DNA of 64,000 nt from Actinomycetota bacterium (GTDB lineage Bacteria > Actinomycetota > Actinomycetes > Nanopelagicales > Nanopelagicaceae), in assembly GCA_947463725.1 (NCBI GenBank), contig CANHRM010000001.1, positions 48,906-112,905 on the forward strand. Direction: 5' to 3'. Position numbers and translations under genes: made by a program. This document shows, one piece after another, positions 43,094-51,246 of the stretch. Under the pieces are notes generated by a model. That model saw only the letters and a program-made list of their open reading frames with translations, searched no databases and was not told the DNA's origin. The first letter of the stretch is position 1; every line of letters begins with the position of its first letter.

Positions 43094-44128
43094 ATGGCTG
43101 CAAAGAGTACCTCCCGAAACGTTGAAGTAACTATTGATTTAGTTGCCGATACTGCCGGAGTTAGCCGTGCAACTGTTTCACGCGTGATCAATGGCAGCGC
43201 AAAGGTTTCACCTGAAACCGAAAAGGCTGTACGTAAAGCCATTAAAAAGTATAACTTTGTTCCAAATACCACAGCTCGCAGACTTGCTGGTGGAAGAAGC
43301 GGACTAGTAGCACTCGTGCTCGAAGAGTCCAGTGAAGAATTTTTCTTAAATCCATTCTGGGGCTTAGTCGTTCAAGGATTTACAACAGCTATTTCAGATG
43401 CCGGTATGCAACCACTTCTTCTTATTCGCCCCAAAACTGGTAGCGAAGACTCGCTCTTTGAATCTTTACGAAAAGCTCAAGTTGATGGAATTGCTATGTT
43501 CAGCTGGCACCGTTCGGTAAAGAGTTTCGAACGCTTGCTTCCAAAAGGTGTGCCGGTAGTTTTTGGTGGCGACTTGGGTGGTTCAGACAAATTCCCTTAC
43601 GTCGACGTCGATAACGTCCAAGGTGGCTACCTGGCCACTAAACACTTGATTTCCCAAGGTTGCAAGAAGATTGTGGTTATAACTGGTGACTTAAAGCTGC
43701 AATCTGGTCGCGATAGGTATGAAGGTTTTGAAAAAGCCATGTCAGAGGCGGGGCGTGAAATTTCACCTGTTTCTGTTTTGACAGGTGACTATTCAACTTC
43801 AAAGTCAGAAGAAGTGGTTCGGGAATTTCTAAAGAAAAAAATACCTTTCGATGGAATTTTTGCAGGAAATGACTTAAGCGCGCTCGGTGCGATAAATGTT
43901 TTGCTGCAAAATAAAATCGCAGTCCCAAAGCAAGTAAAGGTAATTGGTTTTGACAATTCACCAGTTGCTACCCGCTCGGTGCCAGCGCTTTCGAGTATTC
44001 ATCAGCCAACTCGTGAATTAGGTGCTGAGGTAGCAAACATGTTGGTCGCAGCGTTAAGTGGTTCTGACGTTACTAAGAAAATGTTGCCGGTAAAGCTAGT
44101 AGCCAGAGAGTCAACTGCTAAAAGCTAG
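43094..44128 (+). CDS. LacI-family transcriptional regulator of the beta-glucan locus
   Basis: LacI/GalR regulator of 344 aa. The N-terminal helix-turn-helix and hinge helix (residues 10-65: VADTAGVSRATVSRVINGSAKVS, then NTTARRLAGGRSG) precede a periplasmic-binding-like effector domain (66-340, ending with RELGAEVANMLV). The hinge and HTH type fit the operator TGAAAGCGGTTTCA found at 45579 and 52677. A TAGAAT box ends 6 nt before the ATG and no ribosome site is seen, so the mRNA is probably leaderless. Convergent with the GH1 gene; their ends overlap by 4 nt. Confidence 0.92.
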   Translation: MAAKSTSRNVEVTIDLVADTAGVSRATVSRVINGSAKVSPETEKAVRKAIKKYNFVPNTTARRLAGGRSGLVALVLEESSEEFFLNPFWGLVVQGFTTAISDAGMQPLLLIRPKTGSEDSLFESLRKAQVDGIAMFSWHRSVKSFERLLPKGVPVVFGGDLGGSDKFPYVDVDNVQGGYLATKHLISQGCKKIVVITGDLKLQSGRDRYEGFEKAMSEAGREISPVSVLTGDYSTSKSEEVVREFLKKKIPFDGIFAGNDLSALGAINVLLQNKIAVPKQVKVIGFDNSPVATRSVPALSSIHQPTRELGAEVANMLVAALSGSDVTKKMLPVKLVARESTAKS

Positions 44129-45510
44129 TCAGCGCTATTGGCCGTAATAATTTGTTTGTATTTTTTGGCACTTAGCTTCGGAGTTCTTACTAAGGTTTTG
44201 TAGTCAACGCGCACTAAACCAAAACGCTTGGCATAGCCTTCGGCCCATTCAAAATTATCCAGTAGCGACCAAGCGAAGTAACCTTTTACTGGTACGCCTG
44301 CAGCAACAGCTTTTTGAAGTGACTGAAGGTGGCGGACTAGGTAAGAAGTTCGCTCCACATCGTTAATGCTTCCGTCGGACTCGACCACATCTTCATACGA
44401 TGAGCCATTCTCGGTAATCATCAGATAAGGAATCTCTGGATAATCGCGATGAACTCGTGAAACCAAGTTTCCTAGGCCTTCGGGAGTTACTACCCAACCC
44501 ATTGCAGTAAGGGATCCAGCCAAGTGTGCTGGCGGTGAATTATCACCTTTTTGCGGGAAGGGGAATATTCCGGGACCGTTATCTATCAAATCTTCGGGGC
44601 GGGGATTACGTAAGAATGAATCAGAATAGTAATTAATACCAAGGTAATCAGGCTTAGACTTTAGTAGTTCTTGATCACCTGGGAGAAGTACATCGCTTAA
44701 CGCTTGTCCGTAATATTCAATAATATTTGTTGGGTACTTGCCATACAACATTGCTTCAATCCACCAACGATTTATATTCGAATCAAGTAGTGCATTTAAT
44801 GTTACTAGCTCTGAGTTATCTGGGTTTTCTAAATTGTGATTTGTCATATTAACCGTGAGGCCGACATGAGAATTTGGGCGAATACTCTTTATTGCCCGAG
44901 AAGCCATTGAGTGAGCTAGCGCTGTGTGATGCGATGCTGCAATTGCTAACGAATGATCTTTTTTACCAGGCGCATGTACACCAATTGAATAACCTAACCA
45001 AGCTACACACCAAGGTTCATTCAGGGTAATCCAGTTACTCACTCGATCACCAAATTCTTCGGCACAAGCAAGTGCGTAATCTGCAAATGCTTCTGCAGTA
45101 GCTCTGTTTGCCCAACCACCTGCATCTTCAAGTTTTTGAGGCAAGTCCCAGTGGTAGAGCGTGACCATTGGTTCGATACCAGCTTCAATAAGTGAATCAA
45201 TCAGACTGTTATAAAAATTAAAGCCGCGTTCTTCACGAACTGCATCACCATTAGGAAAGAGTCTTGGCCAAGCAATTGAAAAACGATATGCCTTAACACC
45301 TAAATCTTTCATTATTTCAATATCTTCTGGAAAGCGATGGTAGTGATCACAAGCAACATCACCGTTGTCGCTACCTACAACTTTGCCCGGAGTTTTACTA
45401 AAGGTATCCCAAATGCTTATGCCGCGACCATCGAGTTGAGTTGCACCCTCGATCTGGTAACTGGCAGTTGCTGTTCCCCAAAGGAAATCATCTGGAAAAA
45501 CATTTGACAT
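44125..45510 (-). CDS. GH1 beta-glucosidase
   Basis: Family 1 glycoside hydrolase of 461 aa. The N-terminal signature FPDDFLWGTATASYQIEGA, acid/base Glu E165 in TLNEP and nucleophile Glu E367 in ITENGS are all in place, along with the C-terminal GYFAWSLLDNFEW aglycone block. No signal peptide, so it acts in the cytoplasm on imported beta-gluco-oligosaccharides and releases glucose. The ATG at 45510 has CGGAG upstream; a TTG at 45534 was rejected. Divergent from the cytoplasmic GH16 across a 115-nt region with the LacI operator. Confidence 0.95.
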   Translation of the reverse strand: MSNVFPDDFLWGTATASYQIEGATQLDGRGISIWDTFSKTPGKVVGSDNGDVACDHYHRFPEDIEIMKDLGVKAYRFSIAWPRLFPNGDAVREERGFNFYNSLIDSLIEAGIEPMVTLYHWDLPQKLEDAGGWANRATAEAFADYALACAEEFGDRVSNWITLNEPWCVAWLGYSIGVHAPGKKDHSLAIAASHHTALAHSMASRAIKSIRPNSHVGLTVNMTNHNLENPDNSELVTLNALLDSNINRWWIEAMLYGKYPTNIIEYYGQALSDVLLPGDQELLKSKPDYLGINYYSDSFLRNPRPEDLIDNGPGIFPFPQKGDNSPPAHLAGSLTAMGWVVTPEGLGNLVSRVHRDYPEIPYLMITENGSSYEDVVESDGSINDVERTSYLVRHLQSLQKAVAAGVPVKGYFAWSLLDNFEWAEGYAKRFGLVRVDYKTLVRTPKLSAKKYKQIITANSAD

Positions 45511-45578
45511 AAAAATTGAACTCCGTTTCGGCAATTTCTACCCCTATACTTTCGGATAGGAGCCTTATAAACCGCCTC

Positions 45579-45592
45579 TGAAAGCGGTTTCA
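45579..45592. promoter_or_regulatory. LacI-family operator TGAAAGCGGTTTCA
   Basis: Matches the LacI-family pattern TG-N-AA-N-CG-N-T-TN-CA. Identical to the site at 52677. It lies in the divergent region between GH1 (minus) and GH16 (plus). The left flank AACCGC (45570-45575) forms an overlapping inverted repeat with the GCGGTT of the operator. Confidence 0.85.
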
Positions 45593-45625
45593 TATCCTCA
45601 GACCCTATCGTATTTGGAGGCAAAA

Positions 45626-46429
45626 ATGGTAAGTCCAATTGAGAAAATTTTGCTCTGGTCTGAGGAATTCACCCCCACCGCAGATGGGCAGCCTAATTCT
45701 GAATTTTGGACTCCCGACCTTGGCGATGGCTCTCAACACGGACTGGTCGGCTGGGGAAATCACGAACGAGAGTTTTACACCACTGACTCTTTAGTCGCCA
45801 ATAACGGATTAACGATTACCGCAGCTCGTGAAAAAGGTCTATCTACTATTGAAACTTATTATGGACCAGCTGAGTGGACAAGTGGAAAAATTCACACGAA
45901 TAATAAGGTTTATTTCAAATATGGATACTTAGAAATCTCGGCAAAAATGCCTAAGGGCATAGGCACTTGGCCTGCTCTTTGGCTGTTAGGCAAAACTATT
46001 TCCGAGGGCATTGCTTGGCCAGCTTGTGGCGAGATTGATCTCTTTGAAGGAAATGGCGCAAAGCCAAGAACCATTCAAGGAACGCTTCATGCGGCAGGGT
46101 ATTCCGGTGAATTTGGAATTACTGGTTTCCATGAGAGCGTCGAGGATTTATCGCAAAGCTTTAATCGATTCGCAATTAACTGGCAAGAGGATTCAATTGA
46201 ATGGCTCTTTAATGATCAGTCATTCCAGAAATTCACTCGCAACCAGGGAGATTTTGCTGATAAGGCTTGGCCATTTAATGACTATTTCTACCTAATTATT
46301 AATCAGGCAATAGGTGGTTGGTTCGTGGGCGAGGTAGATCCATTATTACAGAGTAGTAAATTGGAAATTGAACATATTAAGCATTTCATGATTGATGGTG
46401 TTGGTGAAGTACTAATGGCTAATGCTTAA
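45626..46429 (+). CDS. GH16 beta-glucanase (laminarinase-like) without signal peptide
   Basis: Family 16 catalytic domain of 267 aa. Catalytic motif E136-I-D-L-F-E141 in CGEIDLFEG, with the substrate-cleft WTSGKIHTNNKVYFKYGYLEISAKMPKGIGTWPALWLLG before it. Residues 1-12 (MVSPIEKILLWS) run straight into the first catalytic strand; there is no signal peptide, unlike the two other GH16 enzymes here. So it should be cytoplasmic, an endo-acting partner for GH1 on long imported oligosaccharides. ATG at 45626 with GGAGG 6 nt upstream. The 3' end overlaps the convergent GH16 gene by 11 nt. Confidence 0.9.
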   Translation: MVSPIEKILLWSEEFTPTADGQPNSEFWTPDLGDGSQHGLVGWGNHEREFYTTDSLVANNGLTITAAREKGLSTIETYYGPAEWTSGKIHTNNKVYFKYGYLEISAKMPKGIGTWPALWLLGKTISEGIAWPACGEIDLFEGNGAKPRTIQGTLHAAGYSGEFGITGFHESVEDLSQSFNRFAINWQEDSIEWLFNDQSFQKFTRNQGDFADKAWPFNDYFYLIINQAIGGWFVGEVDPLLQSSKLEIEHIKHFMIDGVGEVLMANA

Positions 46430-47804
46430 TAACTTCGCCAACACCGTTAATTGAATAAACTTTTATGTAATCAAAGGCCATGGATGCCTGCTTTAGATTA
46501 GGCGTAACCTCGCCGCCTAGAATTCCGCCCATAGCCAAATTAATAATGATGTAGAACTCATGGTCATAAACCCAGTCATTATCAGTCTTATCCACCGTTA
46601 CAAATGGCACACCATCTAAGTAATAACGTATTTGATCTGGCAGCCAATCGACTGCATAAGTATGAAATTCTGAATTGTGCGCACTAGTCATTTCGACTTT
46701 ATCGCCACGTCCCCCGCCACCTGATAAAGGTCCATGGGTGTAGCCAAGATTTGTATTTGGTAGTCGGCCTAATAGTTCGGTGATATCGATTTCACCACAG
46801 CCTGGCCATGGTCGATCATCGATATTTGCACCTAACATCCAGAATGCACCCCAGGTGCCATTTCCGACTGGTCCTTTAATTCTTGCCTCGATGCGACCGT
46901 ATTTGAAACCAACTTTATCCTTTGTAACCAATTTTGTACTTAACCATTCGCATGGTGTGCCGTAATAGCATTTGTTTACACCAGCACCAGTAGTTGTTGC
47001 ATTAATTACGAAGGAACCTTTTCCATCTGTACTCGAAATTTTGTCGTCATACCATTGCCGTTCGCTATTACCCCAGCCACGATTTCCGAATGCTACGCCA
47101 TCGCCATTTTGAGCTACCCAAACTGAAGGGTCGGCCGGTGCACCTGTAGCGCCATTGAATTCCTCTGACCAAATCTGTTCGTACTTGCGACTTAGGTTTG
47201 CCACCGCAACAGTATTTGAAGTCTGCTTTGCTGATACGAAGCCTTTTGCAGCAAAACTAATTTGTAGCGATATATCGCTACCTAAATCTGAAGTTTTTAA
47301 ATTGTAAACACTCTTTGTTGCACCTTTGATCTCAAAATATCCGGCAAACCATTGATACGTTGGTTTAGCCGTTGTTGGAATGCTTTGCGGGAGTACTGCA
47401 ATTTCGATAACTTTGTCGTCACTAGGGCGTATTCGAATAGTTAATGATTCAGATAAAAGAACGTTTCCAATGATGATTATGTTTGATTTCGCTACTGCCG
47501 AAGTTCCGTCGTCAAATGTATGTGTCTCAATGAATTGCAATTTCTTTTTATTATCGCTGCTTTTCAACTTTGCAGTTAGACCTGAAGCTGACAAAGCTTT
47601 CCCGCTAAGCAGCCATTGAAAGGAGCTTGGGCCGTTATCAGACCACTCGGCTGGCGTTGCTTTGAAGGAATATCCAGTTGATCCAGCAGTAATTCTTGGC
47701 AAAGTAAGCGGCTTCTTCAAATCTTCACCGTGAGCGGCAATCATAGAAAATGATGAAATGCTCAAGGTGAGTGTGGTCAAAACTGCTAGGACTTTGCGAA
47801 ACAT
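46419..47804 (-). CDS. secreted GH16 endo-beta-glucanase with N-terminal Ig-like region
   Basis: 461-aa exported enzyme. Signal peptide 1-25; residues 30-205 form two beta-rich repeats (FQWLLSGKALS... and YQWFAGYFEIKG...), similar to bacterial Ig-like/stalk domains; the GH16 catalytic domain spans about 207-461, with E338-I-D-I-T-E343 in CGEIDITE. It should cut beta-1,3- or mixed-linkage glucan outside the cell. AAGGAA precedes the ATG. It lies downstream of the secreted repeat protein at 47870, separated by a strong terminator, so it has its own promoter or depends on read-through. Confidence 0.9.
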   Translation of the reverse strand: MFRKVLAVLTTLTLSISSFSMIAAHGEDLKKPLTLPRITAGSTGYSFKATPAEWSDNGPSSFQWLLSGKALSASGLTAKLKSSDNKKKLQFIETHTFDDGTSAVAKSNIIIIGNVLLSESLTIRIRPSDDKVIEIAVLPQSIPTTAKPTYQWFAGYFEIKGATKSVYNLKTSDLGSDISLQISFAAKGFVSAKQTSNTVAVANLSRKYEQIWSEEFNGATGAPADPSVWVAQNGDGVAFGNRGWGNSERQWYDDKISSTDGKGSFVINATTTGAGVNKCYYGTPCEWLSTKLVTKDKVGFKYGRIEARIKGPVGNGTWGAFWMLGANIDDRPWPGCGEIDITELLGRLPNTNLGYTHGPLSGGGGRGDKVEMTSAHNSEFHTYAVDWLPDQIRYYLDGVPFVTVDKTDNDWVYDHEFYIIINLAMGGILGGEVTPNLKQASMAFDYIKVYSINGVGEVIKH

Positions 47805-47826
47805 ATGCCTGAATTCCTTAATGTTG

Positions 47827-47861
47827 AAAAAGCCGGCGAGGCCTTTGGAAGCCTCGCCGGC
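47827..47861 (-). terminator. strong intrinsic terminator after the secreted repeat-protein gene
   Basis: On the minus strand an 11-bp GC-rich stem (GCCGGCGAGGC / GCCTCGCCGGC) with an 8-nt loop is followed by TTTTT. It lies 8 nt beyond the stop at 47870 and closes the transcript that runs from the sugar importer. Confidence 0.92.
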
Positions 47862-47869
47862 GATTATTT

Positions 47870-49324
47870 CTACTTAACTGTAACTGTTGAGGTGTATGTC
47901 TTGCCCGCAACTACAACCGAAACAGTTTTCTTTCCTGCTGTCACGGTGTACTTGAAAGCTTGATTTGCAACCGAGATTTTCTCAGTTACTTTCTTCAGGC
48001 CAGTGATGCTGATTACAGCAGACTTGCCAGAGGCATTTGCGATTGCAACTGTCATTGAAAATACAGTCTTGCCCTTCACTGTTGCCTTAGAAGCAGTTGC
48101 TTTTACTGAAACCGCTGTTGAGGCTGGCGCTGCAGCAACAGCTGCATCACCAATGAAGTGGAATTCCACCATATCTGCGATATCAGTTGCTGCACCTGTG
48201 ACCTCAGGAAAAATCTGACTAAACAAACCGTTTGTCGTTGGTGTTGGTGTAGTCAGAGTTGCTGGAGCCGGTTCACCCTTTTTGTCAGTGTTCTTCAAAG
48301 CGAAAAGAACATAGCCAAAACCATCAGTGGTGCCAGTTAATACTGCCTGATCGTTTCCTTGCGAACTATCCTTTGCTGGATCAGTGGCAGTAGTTCCATC
48401 TGTAATACCTGCTTTTGAAGCACTGTACGCCTTGTTGACATGAAGCTTTACGGTTGCGTTTGCAAGCGCTTTACCATTGTCATCTGTCACCTTATATACA
48501 AGATTAAGAGCAGATCCTGTTTGAACATAAGCTTGGCGGAACCCGATTCCCTTTGCATACCAATTGTTATCAACGCTAAATACCTTTTCAAGGTCTGTGC
48601 GGTGAATTGAATTAACATCATCTAGAACTGGTGAAACCAAGCGAATTGTTGGCTTTGTCGCAGGCTGCACAACTGGTGTCTTTGGATCGTAGTAATGGAA
48701 CTCAGTAATTACTGAATGATCAGGCTTCTCGCCCGCAATTTCAGGTAATACCTGAGAGTGAAGATCATTTAGTCCATCGGCACTGATATTTGGCTTCGCA
48801 GTCATTGATTCTGGCTCTGGTTCGCCGGTGCCTGGCTTATCTAGGTTCTTCATTACGAAAGATACGTTGCCGTAAGCATCGGTCTTATGTGTCACCTGTT
48901 GTTGATCAGCTGATTCTGGCTTATGAATTCCAGTTGTAATCTTGTCATCAACTTGCAAAATTGAAGAAGAATTTGAATAACCCTTATTGATGCGAAGTTT
49001 CACATCTTGACCAACTAGAACTTTTCCATCTTTATCTGTTACGTGATAAGTCAATGTAATAGTCGAGCCAGTAGGTACGAATGCACGTTGGTAGACCAAA
49101 CCGGTTCCGAACCAACCATTAGCTACCCAACCGTCAGCCATTTTCTGGTTCGCAGCTGCTTCACTGGTGTTGTCAGCAGTTAATACTGGGCTGATTAATT
49201 TAATGACAGCGTCTTGTGGTGGATTGCCTGCGGCCATCGCGGGAGCTGACACAGCGCTTGATATAGCAAGCACAGTCACAGCGGCAGCAAAACCGGCTAG
49301 TACTTTCTTTGCTTTAGTACTCAT
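47870..49324 (-). CDS. secreted protein with two copies of an unrecognised module plus C-terminal beta domain
   Basis: 484-aa exported protein. Signal peptide 1-32; module A at about 38-212 and module B at about 225-393, which share LISPVL / LVSPVL, a Y-x-V-T-D-x-x-G-K strand, the LRINKGYSNSSS / LHVNKAYSASKA block, the TDAYGNVSFVMKNLDKPG / TDGFGYVLFALKNTDKKG block and an EFH-Y/F ending; residues 400-484 are a Lys/Val/Thr-rich beta domain. A third copy of the module is in the protein at 53774. I know no named family for it. Located between GH16 and the sugar importer, it may bind glucan at the cell surface. GAGGAAG precedes the ATG. Confidence 0.78.
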   Translation of the reverse strand: MSTKAKKVLAGFAAAVTVLAISSAVSAPAMAAGNPPQDAVIKLISPVLTADNTSEAAANQKMADGWVANGWFGTGLVYQRAFVPTGSTITLTYHVTDKDGKVLVGQDVKLRINKGYSNSSSILQVDDKITTGIHKPESADQQQVTHKTDAYGNVSFVMKNLDKPGTGEPEPESMTAKPNISADGLNDLHSQVLPEIAGEKPDHSVITEFHYYDPKTPVVQPATKPTIRLVSPVLDDVNSIHRTDLEKVFSVDNNWYAKGIGFRQAYVQTGSALNLVYKVTDDNGKALANATVKLHVNKAYSASKAGITDGTTATDPAKDSSQGNDQAVLTGTTDGFGYVLFALKNTDKKGEPAPATLTTPTPTTNGLFSQIFPEVTGAATDIADMVEFHFIGDAAVAAAPASTAVSVKATASKATVKGKTVFSMTVAIANASGKSAVISITGLKKVTEKISVANQAFKYTVTAGKKTVSVVVAGKTYTSTVTVK

Positions 49325-49383
49325 TTATCTTCCTCTTTCTTTTGTTTAGTGTGCTTACTTTTCTCTTGTCCCGAGAAAAATTC

Positions 49384-50229
49384 TTAACCCTTTACTGCTC
49401 CATCCATTACACCGCTTACAAGTTTGCGGCCCACAAAGATAAAGAGAATAAGTAATGGCGCAGTTGCTAAGAAGGCCCCGCCCATTTGTAAGGCATAGTC
49501 CAGTCCGTACATTGGCTTGAGCTGTGTAAGGGCTACTTGCAACGTGAAGTGATGTGGATTTTGCAAAACGATGGTTGGCCATAGGTAGTCGTTCCAAGCG
49601 GCTAAAAAGGCAAATAACCCAAGTACAAATGAGCTTTGTCGGATGATTGGAAGAACTACACCGAAGAAGATACGTGGAACACTTGCGCCATCGATACTTG
49701 CTGCTTCAAGAAGTTCATTAGGAACTTGAGCATCAATAATTTGGCGCATCCAGAAAACACCAAAGGCTGTTACCAGGGCCGGCACAATAAGTGCATACAA
49801 CGTATCGATCATGTGTAAGTTCTTGACCAACATAAAGAGCGGAATGATGCCCAACTGACTAGGTAGCATCATTGTTCCGACTATGAATAGGATAAAGAAT
49901 TTTCGGCCCTTGAAATTGAGCTTTGCAAATGCAAACCCAGCAAAAGCCGAAAATACAACTTGAGCCACCGCAATTGATATTCCCACAATAAACGTATTAA
50001 TCAATGCGCTATTGAAGTAAACACCTTCGGCACTTAGTACTTTCTGCGCGACGATTAGGAATCTGCCACCTGGAATTAGCGAAGGCGGACTCTTTGAAAT
50101 TTCAGCATTCGTATTAGAAGAAACTACAAACATCCAGTAAAAAGGGAATATCGAGAGGAAAGTAATGACCGCTAGCGCAAAATAACTAGCAGGTGAAGTG
50201 CGCTGCCATCTAGGGATCTTGGCCATCAT
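49384..50229 (-). CDS. sugar ABC transporter permease (MalG/LacG type)
   Basis: Six-helix permease of 281 aa of the carbohydrate-uptake-1 family. The EAA loop is ELLEAASIDGASVPRIFFGVVLPIIR (about 178-203), the docking site for the ATPase. The C-terminus ends with LVSGVMDGAVKG, typical of MalG-like subunits. It overlaps the other permease gene by 4 nt. Together they import gluco-oligosaccharides made by the secreted GH16 enzymes. No ATPase gene is present in the locus. Confidence 0.93.
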   Translation of the reverse strand: MMAKIPRWQRTSPASYFALAVITFLSIFPFYWMFVVSSNTNAEISKSPPSLIPGGRFLIVAQKVLSAEGVYFNSALINTFIVGISIAVAQVVFSAFAGFAFAKLNFKGRKFFILFIVGTMMLPSQLGIIPLFMLVKNLHMIDTLYALIVPALVTAFGVFWMRQIIDAQVPNELLEAASIDGASVPRIFFGVVLPIIRQSSFVLGLFAFLAAWNDYLWPTIVLQNPHHFTLQVALTQLKPMYGLDYALQMGGAFLATAPLLILFIFVGRKLVSGVMDGAVKG

Positions 50230-51215
50230 CGCCTACTTCCATCATTGGAAATTCGGCGGGTAATTAGGAAATTAATTGTCGAAATGATCAGCACGATTAC
50301 CGTAATCGCAATACCAATCGCTGCGGCATACCCGTACTTGTTGTTTACGAATGCTTGGTTATATAAAAATAGCGTCAAGGTTAAGAACTGTTTACTTGAC
50401 CCACCAGATGGATCCAATTGTTGTGGCTCAGCAAATACTTGCAAACCACCAATTGTTCCCACTACCAATACGAAAGTAATCGTGTTTTTAAGCTGCGGAA
50501 GTGTCACATAAATGAATTGCTGCCATTTAGTCGCGCCATCAACTGAAGCTGATTCGTATAGCTCATCTGGAATGGCAAGCATGGAAGCCAAGAAGATTAA
50601 GGTGTTGTAGCCAATCCAGCGCCATGTAATCATCGACGCAATTTGGATATGGCTCGGTACTACACCTTCGATGAAGTCAATGTGGTCAGCGCCAAAGAGA
50701 CCGAGAATTCCGTTAATGATTCCGAAGTCTCGACCAAATAATTGCTGGAAAACAATAGTGATCGCAATTACTGAAGTGATGTTTGGAACTAAGAAAATCG
50801 TGCGCCAAAAAGATGCCGCGCGCAGCCGCTTACTTCGCAGAATGGCAGCTAAGCCGATAGCCATTGCCATCTGTGGGAATGTAGAAAGTGCCCAGATGCT
50901 GAAAGTATTACGAATAGCTAGCCAGAAATCTGAGTCACTCCAAAGTGTTACGAAATTCTGAACCCCGTTGAAAGTTGAACCACCAAGTGGATCCCATTTG
51001 TAGAAAGAAATGTAGATTGAATATAGAACTGGGGCCAAGCCGAAAATTAGGAAAATTACAAAGAACGGTGCAATAAACGGAATACCGAAACGATGATCTA
51101 AAGACGCAACACCTTCAATAGGTTTTGCAGCTTTCGCCGACTTCTTTGGATTTGCTGATTTCCAAGGAGAGAGAGGCGCCTTGCGGCGCCCCTCTTTTAC
51201 CTTTAGTTGGCTCAT
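50226..51215 (-). CDS. sugar ABC transporter permease (MalF/LacF type)
   Basis: 329-aa permease. A basic N-terminal tail of about 45 residues (Lys/Ala/Pro-rich) precedes six helices; the EAA loop is ELYESASVDGATKWQQFIYVTLPQLK (about 220-245). Carbohydrate-uptake-1 family. It follows the binding-protein gene by 28 nt; that gap contains TAGATAT...ATATCTA, a weak hairpin of the kind often found between binding-protein and permease genes. Confidence 0.93.
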   Translation of the reverse strand: MSQLKVKEGRRKAPLSPWKSANPKKSAKAAKPIEGVASLDHRFGIPFIAPFFVIFLIFGLAPVLYSIYISFYKWDPLGGSTFNGVQNFVTLWSDSDFWLAIRNTFSIWALSTFPQMAMAIGLAAILRSKRLRAASFWRTIFLVPNITSVIAITIVFQQLFGRDFGIINGILGLFGADHIDFIEGVVPSHIQIASMITWRWIGYNTLIFLASMLAIPDELYESASVDGATKWQQFIYVTLPQLKNTITFVLVVGTIGGLQVFAEPQQLDPSGGSSKQFLTLTLFLYNQAFVNNKYGYAAAIGIAITVIVLIISTINFLITRRISNDGSRR

Positions 51216-51220
51216 AGTTT

Positions 51221-51246
51221 TAGATATACCTGGTTATAGATATCTA
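51221..51246. repeat. weak inverted repeat between binding-protein and permease genes
   Basis: TAGATAT (51221-51227) and ATATCTA (51240-51246) are complementary around a 12-nt loop. AT-rich and not a terminator; may tune mRNA processing between the two genes. Confidence 0.35.
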
